From Coprinopsis marcescibilis (taxonomy: Eukaryota > Basidiomycota > Agaricomycetes > Agaricales > Psathyrellaceae), in the NCBI GenBank assembly GCA_004369085.1, contig ML210186.1, forward strand, positions 124,001 through 188,000: DNA of 64,000 nucleotides, given 5' to 3'. The translations under genes were made by a program, and so were the position numbers. Numbering within the stretch: position 1 is the stretch's first letter; the number at the start of each line of letters is the position of its first letter. Shown in pieces: positions 39,860 to 50,878 of this stretch. A model generated the notes under the pieces. The model was not told where the DNA came from, did no database searches, and saw only the letters and a program-made list of their open reading frames with translations.

Positions 39860-40632
39860 ATGGCAGGAGTAGAAACTTCACATTATTCCGAAAACATCTA
39901 TCACTCTCCCTCCACCCCGATCTCGCAATCCCAAGCGCACTTAAGCCCTATGAGTTATCCAGGATCATGCTACTGCCGTGCTGTGGAATACGTTGTCAAG
40001 CTTAATGACCCCGCCAAGGAGGCCAGGACGTCAATTTGTTATTGCCAAAACTGCAGGGTGAGTTGCACCGATGCGCACGGGATTCGGCAAAGGCCTTGAT
40101 GGTATTTGCGTAGAAATGGACCGGATCTGCCTTTGGTATCACGACGAAAGTACCGAAGAGCTCGTTCAAGCTGACCAAAGGAGAGACAACGAAGCACGTC
40201 TCGGACAATGGATCAGGAACTAAACTGCATCGAGAGTTCTGCGGAACGTGTGGAGGAGGTATCCTAGAATATGGGGTGAGTTTACAATTACGATGCTCAT
40301 TGGTGAGATCTTACACGGTTATAGGACAACGCGGGAGATAACACGTACATAACGTATGGCTCGTTTGAAGACCCTGACAAGCTACCTCCGAAAGGCGAAT
40401 TCTTCTGTAAATATCGTGAATCATGGATGCCCGAGATCCCAGGTTCGTCGTCTACTATCGTATGCGAGTGCTGGCACCCTCCGCCAACCGAACGTTCTCG
40501 CGTTCACACACCCTCTGAATTACCCTAATGTCGGATTCGTTTTAAACTTGTCGCATGGTCGCGGTTTTGTCTCCTAACCGTCGCTGTGTTGGCCCACTAG
40601 GTATCTTTCACAAACAGGAAATCAAAAATTGA
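39860..40632 (+). CDS. GFA/CENP-V domain protein
   Basis: Member of the glutathione-dependent formaldehyde-activating (GFA) fold family, small zinc proteins; most fungal members have unknown substrates. Exons are 39860-40057, 40114-40275, 40325-40442 and 40601-40632, in frame throughout, giving about 169 residues. Zinc ligands are visible in the family order: GSCYCRAVEY, then CYCQNCRKWTGSAFG after splicing, and EFCGTCGGGI. Between and after them come TKHVSDNGSGTKLHREFC, YITYGSFEDPDKLPP and a C-terminal EIPGIFHKQEIKN. The last intron (158 nt) is long for this window but keeps the typical C-terminus. About 40 residues precede the domain. Complete. Confidence 0.87.
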
Positions 40633-41215
40633 GTCTGGCTAGTAGCAGTATATATGGATAGGGCCTCAAAAGGGTGACAGGCTTTCGAACTTTTAGTCGT
40701 AGGATGTGTTGACTATCAATTCTAGACATGTTGTCTGTGCAAGCCTACTGTAACGTCTGAGTCGGTGACTTGTTTGATTCTTGAGCCGGAGACGCGCACG
40801 ACCGCGGTACGCAACCACAAACGTTATCATAATCATAAGTTTGCTATCCTAGGCGGTGGGATACCTGTAAGTTGAATGCAAGAGGAGCCTTTATTTCATG
40901 GCCTTCTTCCAAGCGAAATGACCATTAATTTCGTATCACCGGGATGCCGGTTGTTCCGGGAAACTTCGTCGAGCCCGGCAAGCACAAGCAAACATGCTAG
41001 AAGTTAGAACTCGACTAGGAGTTTCGTTTACCGTTCACACGTTTGCCACTGAGCCTAGCTCACTGCAGCACGCTACGCATTCCAACTCGCATCAAGCAGC
41101 TAGGAACGAGGCCGCAAAGCAGTAGTAGTGTTGCGTACAGCTTACCCAGTCTATAATTCAAAGTCAGTGCACGAAACCCGAAGAAACCTTGAGAAACTTT
41201 GAAAGCCCAGAAACC
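40633..41215. other. intergenic, no gene recognised
   Basis: About 580 bp between the GFA gene and the F-box/LRR gene. Nothing is recognised. Confidence 0.5.
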
Positions 41216-43226
41216 ATGTCAGACCTTCAATCGAGCGACACACTCACTGTAGTCAAGCAGTCAAGTAAGGAGTCCTAGCTTTTTATTGAATTTCGATGTT
41301 CGATCCTCAAGCACAAGCTCGACAGATCCTTCCTCTCCGACCGCGACGATTAATTCCACTCCGGAGACCGCAGATTGTTGCGATAAGAACCAGCTCATTC
41401 GATACTCTCCTCAATCCCAAGTCCTCAAGAACCATGACTTAATCCCGAAAATACTTGGGCATGTGCACCTTGCGCTGAAGCAGGCCGACGAGTCGACATG
41501 GAAAAGTGGTTTCTCCCCTCTCCTTACTGTGGATCAGGCCTTCTTTCACGTTTCCATCGGAATTCTATGGCAGGACATCGACTCTATGATTCTACTTTTC
41601 TCTCTTGTACCGATGTTCAAAGAACGGAGGGGTTCATATGTAAGCTTCGGTATACGTTCGTCGTAAGCGTTTCAGCTCACATATCCATTTCTTCCTCGAT
41701 AGACGTTTGCAGGCAGTCAGACAGAACACTGGGAACGAATCAAACTATACGCGAAAGAAGTGCGTTCCTTCGAGTTCGCTACCCCAAACGCTTTCCCAAA
41801 ACTTGAGGAGGCCTGGTTGGTCTACCTTGCACATATGTTTGCAACATCCGAGGTTTTCCCCAGATTACGCTCCATCTCTTATTCGTTCGAGGGCACCGGT
41901 ACCTCTCAACTGCTTCCTTTGGTGCTCACCTTGCAGAAATTGGAAGTATTGAGCCTGTCTTTCAAACGCGCTTGCGGTCCCGATTTCGAACCTCCTCCCG
42001 ATTGGACCAAGTCCGAGGAAAGCGACCTAAGCGCTACAATAGGCGCCTCTTTAAGTTTAGTTGCCAACGTTCCGGCGTTGTCTTCAGAACTGAGGCGGCT
42101 GCACTACAGGGGACCCATCACCCGGGAGTTTCTGTCGGCGATGGCGACATTCGAATCGGAGTCCCTTACTCATTTGGACCTAACCCCGACATCGATAGAC
42201 TCAAACAACTACCAAGAAATCATTGACTGTATCAGAAGACTCTCTTCCCTTCATGAGCTTCGATTGGTCGCCCTTTCTAATCCAACTTCAAGCAGTACTC
42301 TGACTCGACCGACGGATGAGCCAGTTTTGCCTAATCTCCAACGATTGGATCTCGTGACCTTCTCAGGAGTCGCACGGCGCATTCTCTATTGCCTCAAAGC
42401 CTTCAATCTCCGTCATTTTGAGGTGACGTTCACAGGCACTGGGCCCTTCCGCAATGCATTCCAACCCTGCATAACAGCTCTCCTCCGGAATATCAATATC
42501 GAACGCTTTGTTGTGCGGGGGAAGAAGGGGTTTGAAGAGCAAATCAGATTGTTGAATGTCAAGTGGACTCAAAAAGATCAACGGGAACTGTTGGAATCGC
42601 TCAGGCCTTGTCTTCACGATGGCCGCCTAACCATAGTGGAGATCTCTGAGCTCCCTCTGTTCACTGGGGCTCACCTCAAATTGGCATGCGAAGCGTGTTT
42701 GGACAGAGCAAGTGTGATGCTGACTTCCTTTAGGTTTCCTCTTCCTGCGAGGTTTAGGTCATCAGAAGACATACGGTATCTTGCCACGATGGATACCCTT
42801 TACAACCTCGCGCTGTCCGGGTGTCAGTCCTTGGAACACCTCGAGCTGCAGTTCAACGAAGATGAAATACGTAAACACTCTCTGCCATCAATCCCCGACA
42901 GCGGGGAGTATGATCACGGTTTGGGAACACTGGGCATTATAACGGACAAGACCCACCTGGGTCTAACCGTCCACGACAAAATTGCCATCGCAACATTCCT
43001 GGATCGCCTTTTCCCTGATCTTCAGGAGGTATGGGGGACAGCAAAGGAGGAATGGGAGGAGATCAATGCTTGGATACAATCGTATCAGGCTTTGCGGGCG
43101 AGAGCCCTAGCAACCTATTTCAATATTGCGCAGAACAACTCAAAGGATGTGTCGTACACGGACAGAGATGTACAGGTGTCGACAGACACGACCGCGACTG
43201 CTTCGATAAATAACTCGGATCCATGA
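41216..43226 (+). CDS. F-box/LRR-like protein (intact paralogue)
   Basis: Paralogue of the broken gene at 2.6-4.4 kb. The body is clear: an exon ending at 41639, an intron 41640-41702 (GTAAGC..ATAG), and a long exon 41703-43226. The degenerate F-box-like start QVLKNHDLIPKILGHVHLALKQ leads to VSIGILWQDIDSM and then leucine-rich segments (LRSISYSFEG, LQKLEVLSLSFKR, SLTHLDLTPTS, LQRLDLVTF, CQSLEHLELQFNED). The last 30 residues are Thr/Asp-rich. The first exon is uncertain. The ATG at 41216 (MSDLQSSDTLTVVK) probably splices into the frame near 41300, but the donor is not certain (GTCAAG at 41257 would fit the phase). Likely an SCF adaptor of unknown substrate. Confidence 0.78.
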
Positions 43227-43639
43227 TCCATCCAATGTATAGCACTATAGTTTGATGTTCATACACTGCCGTCGCTTGATTCCATAGTAAGATTCTCCTG
43301 ATTTCTATTTCTGCCGCTACAAAGTATTCACAAAAGGTCGACTTTCAAGCTTTTTGAGATTTGATGGCAATGGTAGATCAAGAAGCCTTTGGCAAGCTAG
43401 GCCTCAGTGAACGTTGTTCTCATCTACTAGATATACTCGTATGTACCTATCTGCTTGAGGGCGCCAAAGATATTATCAACTGCGACTTTCGAACGATTCG
43501 CAGATCATAACCTCTGGACAGCCATCTTTGACAAAGCTGAGATCGCCCTGTTGAACAAAGCATAATGGAAAGAATCGGTAAATGCGATCCACCTTTGAGA
43601 GCCAGAATTACTCCACTTATACAGTCCCAAAAAATCATT

Positions 43640-43835
43640 GAATCTCAGGCTGATCATATTATCATACCCTGGGCATCATTGCCGACGAGACTTCTTAGCT
43701 CTTTCAAGCTTCTGATAGGAATTCCTGGACAGACTCTTCCCTGATCTACAGAAATTCTGGGGAACGGCGAGCACAGAATGGGAAGATGCTGACAAGCCAG
43801 CCAGAGGATTAAGAGGAGAGCATCGCTGCGAGCTT
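43640..43835 (+). pseudogene. F-box/LRR 3' fragment
   Basis: A decayed copy of the end of the preceding gene (about 42905-43090): 'tgggcatcattgc', 'ttcctggac(a/c)gactcttccctgat', 'ctggggaacggc', 'gaatgggaagatgct'. It is out of frame with internal loss, and is evidence of a former tandem copy. Confidence 0.75.
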
Positions 43836-43945
43836 CAACCAACTGTCGAGACTCAAAGAGAATTTTTGGCTGGGGGTGGGAACCGGAAATTAGGCGAAAT
43901 AATTCTAAATAAATTAAAATATATATTATAGTTGATACTTAGCCT

Positions 43946-45700
43946 TCAGTCGAACATTTTTACAAGCATGTCCAGGTCATGCTGCGGTCGGATAAATACC
44001 AACGGTTCCATTCCTGAAGCCCACATCCCATTTATTGTAGACATCCTCACCGGGTACCTAGCGTATAGTTGCTCCGCTCTCTGCTCCTGCGGCTGCCCTC
44101 CATTGCCGTCGTGAGGGCGGCCATGCCAATAGTAGCCGCTCCAGTCAAAGTCGATGAACCAAATCTTCCTCTGCTCGTCCACAAGGAGATTGGCGCGTCG
44201 CAGATCCCCGAGAACGTATCCTTCTGAATGCAGCAGTTCCAAGATGCGTTCAATGTCTTGACGTGCATGGGGTGGAAGCTCCGCACCCTGCCGGTGCTCG
44301 CGAATGTAGTCCATAACAACCATGAACATGGGCCCAAGATTTAGCCCTGAAGACCCTTCAGCATTGCCCATAGGAGCCGGACAGGAAGCATCACTGAACA
44401 AGGGTCTGCAATAGCGAAGCTTGGGTGCGCACCCCCTTGCGGCAAGAAACTCATGTACCTCCTTCCCGTATCAAGTCACAAATTTGACCACAACCAGCTT
44501 CTTGCTCCGTTTGCTCTCTCTACTCCCTTCGCTCCCCTTGCTCCCCTGGCTGCCTTCGCTACCATCGAGCTCCGCGAGATACGTGACGCACTGCGGGTCT
44601 TGTTCCAGGGCGCAAATATACCGGAAGTATACGACGACGCCAGCTTTGGTGGTATATGAATTAGTGTATGGGAAATACCAGGGATGCGGTTTTCCTTCAA
44701 CGAACGGAGGGACGTTGTCGAGGGACCTGTGGTAATCTTCCAGCTCGTTCACGCATTTCCGCAATGCAACGAACACCCGTGTGAGGTCGTACAATCGTTG
44801 GTCTTCTTGAGTGGACAATAGTGCCATCCACTTTAGATCGGTGAGCCTCCTGGATCCAGGAGTGCCTCATGATAATACCCGACTGAATGGATGGGTCACA
44901 CTCACCATTTCCCAGCATAGTTTTCCCTTCGTAGATGACAATTGGGACTCGCGCCTCCCCTATCCGGACAAAGTAGCAGCCATCAGCGCAGATGCGATCG
45001 GTGTCTTCCTCTTGGGTAACTTCTCTGCCGAGGATGCCAGTGAGATGGAGCCAGCAAGTGGCGTTAAAAGTTGCCTCCGTCGTATGCAAGGTGGATAGCA
45101 TGTAGGTGAAATTTTCCATGCGTACCAGGTCTGCAGTTGTTACTTGTGTGGAATCATCGTCGACCAGCTTCAGAAACTGTTGGAAGATGCGATGGAAGAT
45201 GGTTATAGGAGGGGCGACTGTCAAAGGACCGTATGGAGCCTTCAGGCCGTCATAAATCGTTTGACCTTGATCCATTTGAACCTCGCGATAGCCAGACGAT
45301 GTAGCCCCAACAGATGGGACATGGCCTTTAGTCCCAACTGTGTTTTTGTATTCTGCAGATATGTTAATGATGACACCAAGTCTCAAGAGAATATTGGAAC
45401 GGGACGTACGAGTGAATTCCGGGAGCTCGGAGCCCTGATCCACATATGGCGTGACAGTTCCTGGAAGCGAGGTATGGGCATGGTTGGAACAATCACGAAC
45501 TGCATGGAAAGACTCACTCGGCGCAAATACAACAACGTGGAGTTCATCTTCCGTTGGATCCCCGAACAGCGTTGAGATCTTGGCGGTAGGCCGCGTAAGT
45601 TTGACCATCTCCGTGCTTTCAAGGCCCCGGACCGAATCAGACAGGGTGGTGTCGATGGGTAGCGAAACCTTGACGAGCTGGATGGCGCTGACACATCACT
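43946..45700 (-). pseudogene. Crinkler-type protein with kinase domain, broken
   Basis: The N-terminal part resembles the Crinkler (CRN) ubiquitin-like header: SAIQLVKVSLPIDTTLSDSV then EMVKLTRPTAKISTLFGDP and ELHVVVF. A middle domain follows (residue text IFHRIFQQFL, MLSTLHTTEATFNATCWLHL, IVIYEGKTMLGNGECDPS). The C-terminal part is a kinase-like fold: VVMDYI hinge, GYVLGDLRRANLLV catalytic loop (HRD replaced by GDLRRAN) and IWFIDFDWSG as the metal-binding DFD. Three breaks are seen. The first exon of the header is not found upstream. An apparent internal deletion near 44840-44850 fuses SWIQEAH to an LKWMALLS part in another frame. A TGA at 44471-44473 stands where the frame otherwise continues (VKFVT*YGKEV). 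In fungi such genes are often multicopy; function is unproven. Confidence 0.72.
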
Positions 45701-46076
45701 ATTTTGCAGTCGTGATTATAAAGCATTATCTGATATACCGTTGTCGGACCCAAGGCTGACTCAACGGCCAGGAAGATAATGGGAGATATCGGAGATAGGA
45801 AAGCTGCACCACTCAGTGGGCCCCGATACTCAGTCTGCTGGCTGTCGTGATTGCATCACCACGGCGCCGATGCAAACGTCCTCGGCAAGTCCCAGTGTTG
45901 ATTGCTCTATTGTGCTACCGTGCAAGCCTGTGGGCTAGTTTAGATTCATAACCACCTCCTAAATAGGCATTGCTTGGAACAAACCTGTGTTGGCGGGGCC
46001 GCCGGGACAACTCACTCGGTGTCACCCTCTTTCGCAATGAATCGCATTCCGAAATCTAACGTGGCTTTACGGGCCA

Positions 46077-46480
46077 GTATTACCCAAGGGGCGACCACGA
46101 TAGCGTCCGATGATTTCAACCCTACACGAGGGGGGTACCGTGGGACTGTCCTCGGGACGCCGGCAGGCCTTGCGGGGTTGAAATGTAATTAGATCAATAG
46201 GCTTATTTCACCAAATGGAATCTCAATGGGCACGGTGAAGCGAGGGACCTTGCGAGACATAGCATTTGGAAGAGGGTATATGTGTAAAGACTGGTGATAG
46301 TGGTACAGAGGATAGGAGAACTCGTTATCAGGTCGTAATCAGGCAGCACAGATCGATTACCATATTTGAAGTCCGATTGGGTCCGCAAGGCCTGCCGGCG
46401 TCCCGAGGACAGTCCCACGGTACCCCCCTCGTGTAGGGTTGAAATCATCGGACACTATCGTGGTCGCCCCTTGGTATTAC
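46077..46480. mobile_element. inverted-repeat element, 98-bp arms
   Basis: The segment 46077-46174 and the complement of 46383-46480 agree almost completely (CAAGGGGCGACCACGATAG at the outer side, GCCGGCAGGCCTTGCGG at the inner side), separated by a 208-bp loop. I noticed only a few differences by eye. There is no coding frame. It could be a MITE with long terminal repeats or a hairpin-forming foldback element. It sits where the 5' end of the broken Crinkler gene should be. Confidence 0.75.
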
Positions 46481-46516
46481 CCCTAGTATGCGCGATGCTA
46501 CACAGAATAGCTCCAC

Positions 46517-46517
<1 letters not shown>

Positions 46518-46552
<35 letters not shown>
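46518..46552 (+). repeat. poly(A) tract, 35 nt
   Basis: Thirty-five consecutive A residues, 38 bp downstream of the inverted-repeat element. This may be the tail of a retroposed sequence or a simple homopolymer; assembly length is not dependable. Confidence 0.85.
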
Positions 46553-46554
<2 letters not shown>

Positions 46555-49500
46555 TGGCGCCTTTCGTTTGTATATATAAGCAAATATGGAAATTAGGGCG
46601 CTGTGCTCCAACGCTCCATGCCTAAGGTGGACTCCGCCTTTGGGATAGATCATCCCCCTTGCTAACAACCCTCATTATGGTTAACTACCAATGCTCCATA
46701 CACCCAGGGAGAAAGGGATCCATCCTCTTCGCGCAATTTTGGGTTTCGGATTCTTGGAGTCAGAGTCGGAGGAGAGGCGTTCCACACAGAGAGGACTGGG
46801 GGAACCGTACATACACCCTCAGAGGAGAAAGTCGATTAGAAGGCCGCTGCATAATGCCGCTCCAAAAACAGAAGAGAACCATGACATTTTAACAGGGGTG
46901 GATTCCGGGGAGGGTCACAAACTCTCTAATGATAACAAGTACACCAGACCACGAAATCTGAGTGAGGAACGGATTAGTTTGGGTATACAGATTTAGAGTT
47001 CCTTGCACGATCAACAAGTAGGCGCCCACAAATGCTTGAGGTTATCAGATCCAAAGGAAGGGCACAATCAATGGAAGAGTTCCCCGCTGAGATCTCCGGA
47101 GATATGAGAGATATCAAATGCAGGGATATGCTGATAATATGATTATGATAGCAGACCAACTGTATATTCAATTAACCGAAAACGCTCCCCTGCCCACTTG
47201 GCCATATGCATGCTCCACGCCATATTGGCTGACATTTTAGGTAATTGTTGAGATTCCTCGCCTGTCCACTTTGCGGAGGTTAACTGAGCCATTAATGTGC
47301 AACTGGGTGTGTTGTGCGAGCTCAACAGTCTTGACCTTGTGCAGCTGCGAATTGAAGAATAAAAGACTGAGGTGAAATTCATTGATATGGCAACAATTAC
47401 ATGAAAGTGTACACAAAAGATTGGATATTATTGTACAATTTAAAGAGGAGCGCGAAAAGAAAGCTTTAGAATAATGGAGCTCTGCTGGGTGATCTCCGGA
47501 TATCAGAGGGGCCTCACTGGTCACTGGTGGTCCTGGCTGGTGGCGCTCTCACCTTCAAGCTGTCAATCAGCAGTATGCGTAAATGCTGATAGAAACATCT
47601 TCCCACCAAACCTGTAGCCAAGTCGCAAGAGAGAGAGATACCACTTCCATTCCTTTCAATCCAGCAAGTCACCCAGCTACTTTATGATAATCCTCTCACT
47701 AGATTACCTTGATGAACGGCATGCACTATTCCGTATTATTACTTCAAGATCTCCGATGAGCGATGGAGCTTGGGTCAGTCAAATAAAGCTTTGATAACAC
47801 TTGCAAAATTAACTGAGAATATGTATATTCTAGTACTTAAGATTATTTATTCATCATAACAGATGGTGATTCTACACTGATGCCTGGGTGAACGAACATG
47901 ACTCGAATGCCAAAAACTAGTCCCCAGCCCCTGCTACATAAAAGATGACAGCCATGAAAAGTAAATGAACATACCAACAGTGTCATGCGCTGAGAAATCT
48001 AGATGAAGTGGGAAGGTCGTGAGGCAAGAATGAAGCAGGAGGGTGATTCTGCCCCCAGTTACATAGAAGAGGACAGTGGTGAAAAGAAAAATGGCCATAC
48101 CAACAGCATCATGCTTTGAGACATCTAAATGAAGCAGGGAGGTCATAAGCCAAGCTTGTTAAGCAAATCAACAGGACGTACAAAAATTCTGGAACATACA
48201 TAGCACTGGTGACTTGAACGTGGAAGTTGTGAAAGTAATTGCCAGCGAAGTCTAATGCGCCCCAATCAAGCAATATCAAAAAGTTGAAACAGCAGAAATT
48301 AGCTATTAAGCACCGGGATAATTTAGACGATGATGTACTATGTATAAGGCATTGAAAGAAACCAAGCCAACTTCTGCCTCGACGGTTCAAGGCGATTGGC
48401 CTTTTAATCGACCCAGAATTGTGACTGTGACTGTGGCTGTGGCTGTGACTGTGACTGTCGGGTCTGCGATGAGTCGGTGAGTATGAGTGACTCATGTACG
48501 GCCATCACTGACAATAACGACAATTGTTGGATGTTACGGCCCTTGAAACGTCATAAGGCCAGCCCAAGGTCGCGCAGAAGATATTGAAGCCTCACTGTTT
48601 GTAGTCAGCTTCGAAGCTTGCTGCTTGATCTTGCACTGAAAGAGGAACGAGGCAATGTCAGTAAACCTGTAATGCGACCCAATTAGCAACAATATACGCA
48701 GATATGGTAGAGAACCAACCAAGCGAGAGCAATCAACTGACACGGAAGAGGGAGGATCTGGACCCTTTGGCAGTGATGGTCAGCTGGTAATGCGCGTCCA
48801 GCTTGCAGTGCCGCAAGAATGTCATCATCTTCACAGCCCCCGCTCATACTACTTTCGAGGTAGTTAGCTGCATCGTCATGGCCGACACCTATGATTCCTA
48901 CACATTGTGGTCAAGGACCACGTCGCCGATGAGATCGTGTTCTATCAGACCAGTGTCAGTCGGCACAAAGTGAGGATAGAAGAATGCGTTACCTGTCCAG
49001 CTCAGTAAAATCCACTGTGCAATCACTTTGTAGTCATTTGTCAGTCATCAAATCGAACGAGATGTGACACCCAAGGGCCAATTCTCGTTTAGACAGTCGT
49101 CTCTCAGTCGTTTTGTAGTCAACCATCTGTGTCAAAATGGCGAGATCGCACAAGAGTCAGCCTTTTGGAAATTTGACGTTTGAACCCTGGTTCCCGATAT
49201 TGGGTCACTTTGGGGTCTCAATCGCTCCGAGACACGGCCCACTTGAATGTTTGACCTTGAGATCTCGGTGCGATGGAGAAGAACATCGAGGAAATCGTGT
49301 ACAACGACTTGGATGATATCATGAGCTGCATTGTCGATCGCACATGGAGATCAGGAAGTCGGTGAGTGAGCAAGCCATGGGTTTTCTGAGAGCAAAAACA
49401 TACCTAGAAGCGTGCTGAGGAACATTCGTTCGTTCTGCGTTGCGGCGGTTGTCTATGCGGCTTGATTTAACTTGGGCTTTGAATCCAGGTAGGTAGCAGT

Positions 49501-49799
49501 GGAGAGGGTGGAGCAAGCTCTGCACTCAGTGCACTGTACATGGCAGCTTGTCAGGAAGTGTCCCATCATCGATTTGCACTGGGCACTGTTAGTATATGCT
49601 CAGCAATGCGACTGGTTCGCTTACTGTTTTTGCAGGTTCATGGTGACGCGCACATGGCCTCGCGTGTGTTTTGTTGATGGTGGATGATCATTGTTCGGAC
49701 GCTCAGACTGATAGTAGGATTCCATGATGAGATTGATATCCTTAGGGTCTCTGACAGATCCTTCAAACCGGCAGCAGCAGATCTTGAAGGCATAAGCAA
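46553..49799. other. gene-poor repeat-like region
   Basis: About 3.2 kb without a protein that I can recognise. Two related blocks near 47925-48020 and 48050-48150 ('gctgagaaatctagatgaagtgggaaggtc' versus 'tttgagacatctaaatgaagcagggaggtc') suggest a local direct duplication. A frame start at 49272 (MEKNIEEIVYNDLDDIMSCIV) followed by a GTGAGT donor hints at an unresolved small gene. Confidence 0.45.
48416..48458. repeat. hexanucleotide microsatellite (TGTGAC/TGTGGC)n
   Basis: Seven imperfect copies of a six-base unit. On the minus strand it would encode alternating Ser-His within the frame 48109-48495, which I do not call a gene. Confidence 0.8.
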
Positions 49800-50204
49800 A
49801 TGAGCTTAAGCGAAACAGACGAGACTTACCCCTCTGGACTCGAGCTGCGAATCCTTAACTCCCAACCAACATGGACTCATTACCTCCCACTCCATGAAGA
49901 ACAACTAGAAAGCACTTGTAACGCGTTGGCACAAAGGATGTGGGAAATGTTCGGGTTCCATACACCCATCGGGACGTGGGGTGCTAATACACTGTCAGCG
50001 CTATCACTTGAAACAAAATACTCGCACATACGTGTAAAGGTGGACGAACCGTCCGACATTGACACAGCAGGAAACCTAAGCCTGTTTCTTGTCCTTGAGC
50101 TTGGCAACAAGGTGAAATCATCCGTCGTGTCCAGGATAGTCAAGCTGATAGAAGCTGAGGGAGCCGTCTGGCTGCAGAACGTCGATGGATCCCTTGGTAA
50201 CTAA
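49800..50204 (+). CDS. hypothetical protein, 134 residues
   Basis: A single uninterrupted frame from ATG 49800 to TAA. The composition is normal for a soluble globular protein (for example ALAQRMWEMFGFHTPIGTWG, NLSLFLVLELGNKVKSSVV). No family is recognised. An ATG directly after AGCAA and a clean stop support coding. It may have upstream exons in the 49.3-49.7 kb region, where splice-like sites occur. Confidence 0.45.
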   Translation: MSLSETDETYPSGLELRILNSQPTWTHYLPLHEEQLESTCNALAQRMWEMFGFHTPIGTWGANTLSALSLETKYSHIRVKVDEPSDIDTAGNLSLFLVLELGNKVKSSVVSRIVKLIEAEGAVWLQNVDGSLGN

Positions 50205-50878
50205 GCTTGACTAGTAAAGGGAGCACAGAGATGCTTCAACCTTAGCCTTCGCGACTGACAGAGCCTGAGAGTCGTAAACGGAGAACCATGCTGGCTTCTG
50301 GTGGAGGATTCATGCCGACCTTTGGGGTCTTGTGGATGTCCATCAGAATGTTGTCGTTGTTGTCGAAGAAAGTTGTCGTACTAGTAATTGGACCAGATTC
50401 AAAGTCGGAGCTGGTGTGGCATCGAAGCCGGCCCCTTCATTCAATGGTTGACGTCATTCCCACGTCGTTGACATATGGATTCTGTTTGGGGATCATGGAA
50501 TGGTCGTTGCTTGCCAGTGGATGTGATGAAACACCCTTGCTGGGAGATGATTCTACTGGTACATCAGAATATAGCCGGAGCGAGGTCTTGCGTTTGAAGG
50601 TGCTTTTGGGACCATAGGCACCTTGTCGAAGTTCCCCAGAATGGTAGCCATAAAATCCCTCCTGTTCTGCGGACAGCTTGTCACAGTTCCAACTTCTGGA
50701 CTAAAAATACATAGGGATAGACTCTAATATACATGAATATTGTTGCTACAATTCCACTGCCAAGTCCGAATTGAAGATGAAAATAACACCAAAGAAAAGT
50801 CCAACAGTAAAGTATGATGGTCTGACATGGCCAGCTAATAGTCCATGAGTATAAAGAAGAAATATTTGTGATGTATGT
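50205..50878. other. intergenic; short frame of doubtful value
   Basis: A frame at 50288-50617 (109 residues) is open but has no motif and no splice partner, so it is not called. The rest is 3' flank of the next gene. Confidence 0.45.

Noticed and set aside
46366..46596. Lys-rich frame ending in polylysine
   Set aside because: It is produced by one arm of the foldback element and the poly(A) tract.
48109..48495. 128-residue minus-strand frame with Ser-His repeat
   Set aside because: The repeat is a microsatellite and the rest has no protein-family character.
50288..50617. 109-residue frame as a gene
   Set aside because: No homologous character, and it has many alternative frames of similar quality.
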